Source: Alphaproteobacteria bacterium (GTDB lineage: Bacteria; Pseudomonadota; Alphaproteobacteria; ATCC43930; CGMCC-115725). Taken from it: a stretch of 5,035 nt of DNA. Below are positions 1 through 5,035 of the stretch, piece after piece. The notes below the pieces were generated by a model. It was not told the origin of the DNA, searched no databases, and was given only the letters and a program-made list of their open reading frames with translations. The stretch's first letter is position 1. Each line of letters opens with the position of its first letter. A program made the translations under genes and the position numbers. The stretch spans positions 1 through 5,035 of the forward strand of contig VAZR01000393.1 of NCBI GenBank assembly GCA_005888515.1, written 5' to 3'.

Positions 1-3000
1 CGGCCGCCGCGGATCTCGCCGCGCGCTTCGAGGCGGCGGTAGATGCGCAACAAGTCGCGCCACGGCGGCAGCCAGGCGGCCTCGCGTTCCAGGAGGCGCC
101 AGAACACGACGCCATAGCGGCGCAGCAGGGTGCGCGCGAGATGCTCGGCCGCCTCGGCCGGGTCTTGCGTTTCGGCCTTCGCTTCCTCTGGAGCGGGCCG
201 GGCGCGGCGCGCCAACGCCCAGCGCCCGGCGTCCTCCATGCCGAACACCGCGCGGCGGCGGCGCGAGCGGCGCTTGTCGTCCGGGATCAGCAGCGCGCGC
301 ATGCCGGCGAAGCTGTCGGAGGTCACGAGACCGAGCGCGACCAATTCACCGAGCGCCTCCTCGACCTGCGGTTTGAGAAGACCGCTGCCTTCGGCCAGCT
401 CGTCGAAGAACGAGGCGCCGTGCTCGCGGATCACGGCCATTACCGCCCGGGCGCGCGGGCTGGCCTGGGCCGGGTCGGGAGCCCGCGACAGTGCGCTCCA
501 CAACGGCGCGTGGCGGCGCGCCAGGAAGGTGATCGGCGTCGTCCGCACCGGAGAGATGCCGCCGCGGTCACCGTCGGGGCGCGGGTTGCGCGGCCGCAGC
601 CGCGCCCAGGCGGTGCGGCCGGCGAGGCAATGATCGTCGAGCCAAGCGGGTTCGTATTCGGCGACGCGCGCCGGCAGGATCTCGGTCTCCCAGCCGCCGG
701 CGGGCGCCTCGAAGCCCTCGAGCTGCCCGAGGACGGCAGCGAGGGCGTCCGGGCCTTCCATGCGGGTCTGTTGCGTGACCCGCTGCCATTCGAAGAGAAA
801 ACGCAGGAAATCACGCGCCGCGACGGGCTCGATCTCGGCGCGCAGGCGCTTCAAGGTGTAGCGATGGATGCGCGCGAGGAGGCGGCGCTCGCACCATTCG
901 TCGGTTTGGACGCCGGGGGTGAAGCGGCCGCGCAGGGCAAAGCCTTCGGTCTGCAAGGCGGCGAGCGCGGCCGCGATATCGGCCGGCGCGAGGCCGAGCG
1001 GCGCGGCGAGCGCCGCCTCGGTGACGGGTCCGAGACCTTCGAGGCGGCCGCGCAGGATTTCGATCAGCGCCTCCTCGGGCGGCCAGTTCTTCTCGTTGTA
1101 ACCAGACGGCGCGGCAATCGGCGGATCGAGGCTAGCGTCCGGAAAGAGCGCGAGGAATTGCGGCAGGCGCTCGGCCGTGATCCATAGCTCTATTTGCCGC
1201 CGTAAATCCGCGTCCCGGCGAAAGCCGGGACCCATGCTGGCCAACGCAGGAGCGGCTGAAGGGTGGGTCCCGGCTTTCGCCGGGACGCCGAGTTTGAGAC
1301 GTGTGGCGCGCTTATCGGCGGAGAGCTGCGCAAGCCATTCCTTCCAGCCCTCACCCTTTGCAACCTCCTCGGCGCTCAGGAAGCCGAGCCAGACCAGGGC
1401 GTCGTGCAGTTCGTCGGGGTTGGCGGCGGCGGGCCAAGCCTCTTCGCGGACGCGGGCGATCGCCTCGGGATCGAGCTTGCCAAGCTCGGCGGCGTCTTCC
1501 GGCGCCAGCCAGCGGCGGCCCATCACCGCCTGGGTGCGGCGCTCCTCCAACGGCGCGTCGTCGAGATAGGCGTAGGGCCGCGCCGAGAGCACTTCGTGGG
1601 CGAGCGGCGAAGGCTCGGTCAGGTCGCGGGCAATCACGCGGATCGCGCCGGACTCCAGCCCCGCAAGCAGTCGTTCCAGGCCGCCGATGTCCATGGCCTC
1701 ATGCAGGCAATCGGCGATCGTCTGCCGCACCAACGGATGGTCGGGCACCTCGCGCTCGCCGACCAGATTCTCGGCGCAGGCGATCTGATCGGGGAATACG
1801 GTGCCGATCAGATCCTCGGCGGCCATGCGCGCGAGCTGCGGCGGGACCTTGCGCCCGCCGCGGAAGCGCGGCAGCGCCAACGACACGCCGCCGACCCAGC
1901 GCCAGCGCGTGATGAACATCGGCGCATCGAGCATGGCCTGGATCAGCACGGGCCGGACACTCGCGGAGTGGAGATAGCGCGAGCGCTTGCGCAAGGCCAG
2001 GCCCCAGGCGCGGTTGAGGCGGCTGCCATAGGGCGAGTGGATCACCAGCTGCATGCCGCCGACTTCGTCGAAGAAGCGCTCGAAGACGATCGTGTCGAGG
2101 GTCGGGAGGGTGCCGAGCGCGGCGCGCGCGGCGGCGAGGTACTCGATGATCTGCCTTGCCGAAGCGTCGTCGAGGCCGACGGTGTTGGTGAGCCACGCTA
2201 AAGCTCCCTCTCCCCCATCGGGGGAGAGGGTTGGGGTGAGGGGGCGAGCATCCGACTCGTTGCTGACACCCTCACCCGCCCTCGGGCTGCGCCCTTCGGG
2301 CACCCTATCCCGCGGTGCGGGAGAGGGGCTTGCATCGAGCGGCAGGAGGCGGGCGGCGATTTCTTCGCGCAGGCGGGAGACGGCGGCGGAGAGTTCGTCG
2401 GTGCGGCCGGGGGCTTCACCGAGCCAGAACGGGACGTTGGGCGGCTGGCCCTCGGCGTCCTCGACCCGCACCGTGCCGCGCTCGACACGGCGGATGCGAT
2501 AGGCGGTGTTGCCGAGCTGGAACACGTCGCCGGCCAGGCTCTCGACCGCGAAATCCTCGTTGACCGTGCCGATGATCTGGTTTTCCGGCTCGAGCAATAC
2601 CTGGTAATCGGCGGTGTCGGGGATCGTGCCACCCGAAGTCAGCGCGGTCAGCCGCGCGCCGCGCCGGCCGCGCAGCATGTGGTTGACGGCGTCGTAGTGA
2701 ATGAGGGCGCCGCGCCGGCCGCGGCGCGTGCTGAACCCCTCGGCCAGCATCCGCACCAGCGCGAGAAAATCCTCGCGCGGCAAGGTGCGGAACGGCCAAG
2801 CGCGGCGGAACAGATAGAAGAGCGCGTCTTCGCTCCATTCCTGCGCCGCGGTCTCGGCGACGATCTGCTGCGCGACGACGTCGAGCGCGTTTTCCGGGAC
2901 CGACAGACGATCGAGCTCGCCGCGCCGCACACTGTCGAGCAGCGCGGCGCATTCGACGAGCTCGTCGCGCGACAACGGGAAGAGGCGGCCCTTTGGCGTG

Positions 3001-4046
3001 CCCGCGACGGCGTGGCCGGAACGCCCGACCCGCTGCAGAAAGGTGGCGATCGCGCGCGGCGAGCCGAGTTGGCACACCAGATCGACCTCGCCGATATCAA
3101 TGCCGAGCTCGAGCGAGGCGGTGGCGACCAAGGCTTTCAGCTTGCCGGATTTGAGCCGCTGTTCGGCGTCGAGGCGGCGTTCCTTCGCGAGGCTGCCGTG
3201 ATGCGCCGCGATGTTGTCTTCGCCGACGCGTTCCGAGAGGGCGCGGGTGGCGCGCTCGGCCATGCGGCGGGTATTGACGAAGATCAACGTCGTGCGGTGC
3301 GCTTCGATCAGCTGCGCGATGCACCCCCTCCCCCGCAAGCGGGGGAGGGTTGGGGTGGGGGCTTGCGGGGGAGGGTTGTGGAGAGAGCGAGCTCCGACCA
3401 GGAAATTCGCGACGAGCTCGATCGGTTTCTGCGTCGCGGAGAGGCCGACGCGCTGCAATTTGCCGCCGCACAGCGCGTCGAGGCGTTCCAAGGTCAACGC
3501 GAGATGCGAGCCGCGCTTGTTCGGCGCCACCGCATGGATCTCGTCGACGATGACGCTGCGGGTCGAGGCCAGCATGGCCCGGCCGGATTGCGAGCCCACC
3601 AGGATGTAGAGCGATTCCGGCGTCGTCACGAGGATATGCGGCGGGGCGCGCAGCATCGCGGTGCGCTCGCTTTGCGGCGTGTCGCCGGTGCGCACGAGGG
3701 TGCGGATCGCGACATCGGGAAGGCCACGCGCCTCTAACTCGGCGCGGATGCCGGCGAGCGGGATTTCGAGGTTTTTCTTGATGTCGTTCGACAGCGCCTT
3801 CAATGGCGAGACGTAGACGATCTGCGTCCGGTCTTCGAGGCGGCCTTCAAGGCCCTCTTTGACCAGCGCATCGATCGCGGCGAGAAAGGCGGCGAGCGTC
3901 TTGCCGGAGCCAGTCGGCGCGGCGATCAGCACATGCCGGCCGGCCTGGATCGCCGGCCAAGCCTCGGTCTGCGCCGGGGTCGGCGCCGTGAAACTGCGCT
4001 CGAACCAAGCGGCGACGGCGGGGTGAAACAGCGAGGCGAGGGTCAC
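1..4046 (-). CDS. lhr: Lhr-family superfamily 2 ATP-dependent DNA helicase, 3' end beyond window
   Basis: Large DNA helicase of the Lhr family. Known members are single-stranded-DNA-dependent ATPases and 3'-5' translocases linked to DNA repair. The frame stays open for 1348 codons and leaves the left edge, so the last stretch of the C-terminal half is missing. Visible motifs: Walker A APTGSGKT (residues 43-50), TTPES (141-145), DEIH box (168-171), SAT (203-205), FVNTRR (256-261), ATASLELGIDIG (308-319) and QRVGRSGHA (339-347). The Lhr winged-helix region follows (about 380-540, with SGGTIPD at 471-477), then the DEAD/H-associated region (about 640-840, with FERFFDE and EPSPLAHEVL), then much of the C-terminal domain from about 950. 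The start is GTG at 4044-4046: an in-frame TAG lies four codons upstream with no other start between, but the ribosome site is weak. Oddities: three palindromic repeats are translated in frame (residues 223-242, 574-614, 920-946), and two blocks appear lost by comparison with remembered homologues. ATPase motifs are intact, so activity is possible but unproven. Confidence 0.93.
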   Translation of the reverse strand, partial: MTLASLFHPAVAAWFERSFTAPTPAQTEAWPAIQAGRHVLIAAPTGSGKTLAAFLAAIDALVKEGLEGRLEDRTQIVYVSPLKALSNDIKKNLEIPLAGIRAELEARGLPDVAIRTLVRTGDTPQSERTAMLRAPPHILVTTPESLYILVGSQSGRAMLASTRSVIVDEIHAVAPNKRGSHLALTLERLDALCGGKLQRVGLSATQKPIELVANFLVGARSLHNPPPQAPTPTLPRLRGRGCIAQLIEAHRTTLIFVNTRRMAERATRALSERVGEDNIAAHHGSLAKERRLDAEQRLKSGKLKALVATASLELGIDIGEVDLVCQLGSPRAIATFLQRVGRSGHAVAGTPKGRLFPLSRDELVECAALLDSVRRGELDRLSVPENALDVVAQQIVAETAAQEWSEDALFYLFRRAWPFRTLPREDFLALVRMLAEGFSTRRGRRGALIHYDAVNHMLRGRRGARLTALTSGGTIPDTADYQVLLEPENQIIGTVNEDFAVESLAGDVFQLGNTAYRIRRVERGTVRVEDAEGQPPNVPFWLGEAPGRTDELSAAVSRLREEIAARLLPLDASPSPAPRDRVPEGRSPRAGEGVSNESDARPLTPTLSPDGGEGALAWLTNTVGLDDASARQIIEYLAAARAALGTLPTLDTIVFERFFDEVGGMQLVIHSPYGSRLNRAWGLALRKRSRYLHSASVRPVLIQAMLDAPMFITRWRWVGGVSLALPRFRGGRKVPPQLARMAAEDLIGTVFPDQIACAENLVGEREVPDHPLVRQTIADCLHEAMDIGGLERLLAGLESGAIRVIARDLTEPSPLAHEVLSARPYAYLDDAPLEERRTQAVMGRRWLAPEDAAELGKLDPEAIARVREEAWPAAANPDELHDALVWLGFLSAEEVAKGEGWKEWLAQLSADKRATRLKLGVPAKAGTHPSAAPALASMGPGFRRDADLRRQIELWITAERLPQFLALFPDASLDPPIAAPSGYNEKNWPPEEALIEILRGRLEGLGPVTEAALAAPLGLAPADIAAALAALQTEGFALRGRFTPGVQTDEWCERRLLARIHRYTLKRLRAEIEPVAARDFLRFLFEWQRVTQQTRMEGPDALAAVLGQLEGFEAPAGGWETEILPARVAEYEPAWLDDHCLAGRTAWARLRPRNPRPDGDRGGISPVRTTPITFLARRHAPLWSALSRAPDPAQASPRARAVMAVIREHGASFFDELAEGSGLLKPQVEEALGELVALGLVTSDSFAGMRALLIPDDKRRSRRRRAVFGMEDAGRWALARRARPAPEEAKAETQDPAEAAEHLARTLLRRYGVVFWRLLEREAAWLPPWRDLLRIYRRLEARGEIRGG
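1211..1287. repeat. Paired-hairpin palindromic repeat inserted in frame in lhr
   Basis: A 24-base arm at 1211-1234 is repeated exactly in inverted orientation at 1264-1287, with 29 bases between. Each arm is itself a hairpin: an 8-bp stem (GTCCCGGC with GCCGGGAC) closed by GAAA on one strand and TTTC on the other. This layout resembles REP pairs or a very small MITE. On the lhr strand it is translated as about residues 920-946, containing VPAKAGTHP and MGPGFRRD, peptides I remember as recurrent in alphaproteobacterial gene predictions. It lies near the boundary between the Lhr core and the C-terminal domain. No transposase or clear target duplication is visible, so its mobility is inferred only. 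Confidence 0.85.
2206..2327. repeat. Compound GC-rich palindromic repeat inserted in frame in lhr
   Basis: The left end (2206-2230) is a perfect 11-bp stem, CCCTCTCCCCC with GGGGGAGAGGG, around a 3-base loop. The right end (2307-2327) is a similar stem with one mismatch (CCCTATCCCGC with GCGGGAGAGGG, sharing a short GGT loop). Between them GGGTGAGGG (2234-2242) pairs with CCCTCACCC (2269-2277), and the CGGGCTGCGCCCTTCGGG stretch can fold locally. The whole element is about 122 bases and could form one long cruciform. It is read in frame as about residues 574-614 of Lhr, including PLTPTLSPDGGEG, between the winged-helix/beta region and the DEAD/H-associated domain. Its left half matches the element at 3322-3380, so both belong to one repeat family. 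Confidence 0.85.
3322..3380. repeat. GC-rich palindromic repeat (short form) inside lhr
   Basis: An 11-bp stem (3326-3336, CCCTCCCCCGC, with 3339-3349, GCGGGGGAGGG) is followed by TTGGGGTGGGGG. A second, direct partial copy, GCGGGGGAGGGTTG, starts at 3365 (first copy at 3339). The segment GGGGGAGGGTTGGGGTG corresponds closely to the left half of the element at 2206-2327, in the same orientation relative to lhr. It is translated as about residues 223-242, including PTPTLP, between helicase motif III (SAT) and motif IV (FVNTRR). It appears to stand in place of conserved Lhr sequence rather than being simply added. Confidence 0.82.
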
Positions 4047-4097
4047 GGGGCTAGCCTACCGTCGCGCGGTGGCGGCGCAAAGGGCTGCGGGCTCCGG

Positions 4098-4254
4098 TTC
4101 TGGCTGCATTTGCAGCGGATTTGCAGCCAGAATCCCCTTCTCCGGTTGCGATTGATGCCGCGCCGCTGCCTGCATCTGCAGGGAATTTGCAGGCTGCGGC
4201 ACACTCTCCCGCGACGCTTTGCTGCTTTTCCAGGGGAATTTGCAGCAAATTCCC
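4098..4254. repeat. Cluster of TTTGCAG-containing palindromes upstream of lhr
   Basis: The motif ATTTGCAG occurs at 4108, 4119, 4185 and 4238, and a related CTGCATCTGCAG lies at 4170-4181. Two copies are embedded in an inverted repeat with 11-base arms (TTCTGGCTGCA at 4098-4108 and TGCAGCCAGAA at 4122-4132). The last copy forms a perfect palindrome at 4234-4254 with arms GGGAATTTGC and GCAAATTCCC around a single A. This could be a degenerate REP-like repeat cluster or a set of binding sites for a regulator. Its position just upstream of the lhr start is compatible with either, and I do not recognise a specific regulator. Confidence 0.6.
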
Positions 4255-4499
4255 ATGGGCCTCATACCCGACGCGGGGAGCGTTCCGCAGGACTCCTAGA
4301 GATCGGAACGAAACGAGAACATATCAAGCCCGGCAACTTGGGATCAATGAGCTTTTTTTGTGCGTGGCCGCTCCTACCCAAATTCGAGACTCGGTGGGGA
4401 ATGGCAGCGAGCGGTCTCGATGCAGTGAGCCGCTTATTGCGCAAATTTGACACAACTCCCTGCCAACCCGTCACGGTAGGCCTGAGGTCAGCCAAGAAC

Positions 4500-4507
4500 A
4501 GGCGGAG
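4500..4507 (+). promoter_or_regulatory. Ribosome binding site of the 62-residue gene
   Basis: AGGCGGAG lies seven bases before the ATG at 4515. It is a good purine-rich Shine-Dalgarno match and is the main reason for choosing that start over longer in-frame alternatives further upstream. Confidence 0.55.
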
Positions 4508-4514
4508 TGTCGGC

Positions 4515-4703
4515 ATGCGACACCGGACACCGATCGAATTTTGCCGCGATGCGGCTTCGCTTTACCAATTGCTCGCCGATATCGAGCCCTGGCCAAAGCT
4601 CCGTGAGCAATACCGGCAGCTCGCGGCGGAGTATCGCGCACGAGCTGCCGAGTTGGAGACACCGCGATCCGGACGACAGGCCGCCGGGCAGCGCGCCGCC
4701 TAG
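4515..4703 (+). CDS. Small hypothetical protein, predicted helical (62 residues)
   Basis: I do not recognise a named family. The predicted 62-residue protein is soluble, with no signal peptide or membrane segment. Residues about 7-50 look like one or two amphipathic helices rich in Leu, Ala, Glu, Arg and Tyr (for example LYQLLADI, YRQLAAEYRARAAELE), followed by a basic, Gly/Arg/Ala-rich tail. Short proteins with a YRxLAAEYRxRA-like helix are common unnamed proteins in alphaproteobacteria, as far as I remember. The start is supported by AGGCGGAG at suitable spacing. The same frame is open far upstream, but that part has a different composition and no protein-like character, so the short form is preferred. 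It is divergent from lhr and convergent with the NTF2-like gene. A 79-residue frame overlapping it (4507-4746) looks less protein-like. Confidence 0.6.
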   Translation: MRHRTPIEFCRDAASLYQLLADIEPWPKLREQYRQLAAEYRARAAELETPRSGRQAAGQRAA

Positions 4704-4729
4704 GTCGGCGGCCGCAGGCAAAGATTTGG

Positions 4730-4767
4730 GTGCCCGGCCCAGCTGATCAAAGACTTGGGCCGGGCAC
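4730..4767. terminator. Strong hairpin between convergent genes, possible bidirectional terminator
   Basis: GTGCCCGGCCCA (4730-4741) pairs perfectly with TGGGCCGGGCAC (4756-4767), a 12-bp GC-rich stem with a 14-base loop. It begins 27 bases after the stop of the small forward gene and lies 20 bases past the stop of the minus-strand NTF2-like gene, so it could end both transcripts. Neither side has a long T tract: the leftward transcript continues with AAATCTTT and the rightward one is G-rich. It may therefore act as a weak intrinsic terminator or a 3'-end stabiliser. A near-perfect direct repeat (CAAAGATTTGGG at 4719 and CAAAGACTTGGG at 4748) overlaps it. Confidence 0.6.
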
Positions 4768-4787
4768 GGGGTTGGGGGGTGCTGCGA

Positions 4788-5035
4788 TCAGTCCGGGGTG
4801 CGGGTCGATTGCCAGGCGACCATCTGCCACTGGCCGCCCTTGTTGGCCCAGACATCGGTGAAGCGAACGCCGAAATTCATCGCGTTGCCGCCGGAATTGA
4901 CGCTGATACGAGCGTTGCCGGTCAGGATGACCGTGTCGCCGCAATCCTGCGCCTTGACGTCCGACGGCACGACCGCGGTGTAGACCGTGCGGCCGCTTTC
5001 CATCGCGCCGATCAGGCTCTCTTTGGTGTCGAGCC
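4788..5035 (-). CDS. NTF2-like (SnoaL/DUF4440-type) protein, 5' end beyond window
   Basis: Only the C-terminal 81 residues are in the window; the frame is still open at the right edge, so the start is outside. The ending VRFTDVWANKGGQWQMVAWQST is split by eye into the typical last strands of the NTF2-like/DUF4440 fold: RFTDVW, a short GG-containing turn, then WQMVAWQST. Members of this alpha+beta cone fold bind small molecules or act as small enzymes, and function cannot be read from the family alone. An internal ATG at 5001-5003 exists, but upstream codons (LDTKESLIGAM) continue the domain, so it is not the start. No signal peptide can be judged because the N-terminus is absent. The stop TGA lies just beyond the hairpin at 4730-4767, which probably ends its transcript. 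Confidence 0.8.
   Translation of the reverse strand, partial: LDTKESLIGAMESGRTVYTAVVPSDVKAQDCGDTVILTGNARISVNSGGNAMNFGVRFTDVWANKGGQWQMVAWQSTRTPD

Larger units (their letters stand above)
4047..4514. other. Intergenic region between divergently transcribed lhr and a small gene
   Basis: No convincing gene is visible in these 468 bases. The left part (4098-4254) holds a cluster of palindromes with repeated TTTGCAG motifs, described separately. The right part (about 4260-4510) is noticeably less GC-rich and includes a run of seven T (4353-4359) without a strong preceding hairpin, and a palindromic TTGCGCAA (4437-4444). It also contains a TTGACA hexamer (4447-4452) for which I find no matching -10 box at the usual spacing. 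Promoters for lhr (leftward) and for the small gene (rightward) would be expected here, but neither can be called with confidence. Open frames crossing this stretch have compositions unlike the neighbouring genes. Confidence 0.6.

Noticed and set aside
141..1187. 348-codon forward-strand open frame
   Set aside because: It lies fully antisense to conserved Lhr C-terminal sequence, and its product is low-complexity Arg/Ala/Gly-rich. It is a GC-driven shadow of lhr.
1263..2201. 312-codon forward-strand open frame
   Set aside because: Antisense to the DEAD/H-associated region of lhr, where the minus strand encodes recognisable conserved motifs; the forward product shows none.
2198..3100. Several minus-strand frames of 144 to 219 codons
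   Set aside because: They are in other phases than the 1348-codon frame and overlap its winged-helix and RecA2 coding; the Arg/Ala/Ser-rich products are shadows, not evidence of a frameshift.
1211..3380. CRISPR array or riboswitch explanation for the repeats
   Set aside because: The repeats are of two types, unevenly spaced by about 1 kb, and lie inside coding sequence; there are no regular spacers and no cas genes.
2679..3737. 352-codon forward-strand open frame
   Set aside because: Antisense to helicase motifs II to VI; the translation has no recognisable domain and includes repeat-derived Pro/Gly runs.
4056..4265. 69- and 65-codon minus-strand frames upstream of lhr
   Set aside because: Their sequence comes mainly from the TTTGCAG palindrome cluster (repeated LQMQ- and CK-type patches) and shows no protein-like conservation. 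A leader peptide cannot be excluded but is unsupported.
4353..4359. Run of seven T as an intrinsic terminator
   Set aside because: Only a 4-bp stem can be drawn just upstream, and no gene ends there on the plus strand.

Overview
The window is GC-rich, with strong G/C preference at third codon positions. It looks like the chromosome of an alphaproteobacterium, probably Rhizobiales or Rhodospirillales-like. That rests on codon use, the Lhr protein sequence and the families of short palindromic repeats present; no rRNA or other marker gene is here to confirm it.

About 80% of the window (4046 down to 1, minus strand) is one uninterrupted reading frame of 1348 codons that runs off the left edge. 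It encodes most of a large Lhr-type superfamily 2 helicase: two RecA-like domains with complete motifs, a winged-helix and DEAD/H-associated region, and most of the C-terminal half. The long forward-strand frames over it are shadows caused by high GC.

The unusual part is inside this gene. Three GC-rich palindromic repeat elements of the kind normally found between genes lie within the coding sequence (1211-1287, 2206-2327, 3322-3380). All three are translated in frame, and the frame stays open across each. By comparison with remembered Lhr sequences, the third element sits where a block of several tens of residues between helicase motifs III and IV is missing. A second block of about 35 residues seems to be missing near 1980, with no repeat there. 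The gene is therefore a mosaic: conserved helicase modules joined by repeat-derived peptides and carrying in-frame losses.

Right of the helicase start lies a 468-base non-coding stretch (4047-4514). Its left half is a cluster of palindromes built on a TTTGCAG motif; its right half is less GC-rich with no convincing gene. Then comes a small forward gene for a 62-residue helical protein of unknown function (4515-4703), a strong hairpin (4730-4767), and the 3' part of a minus-strand gene for an NTF2-like/DUF4440 (SnoaL-type) protein that continues past the right edge (4788-5035). The small gene and the NTF2-like gene converge on the hairpin. I see no operon or functional pathway linking these three genes.
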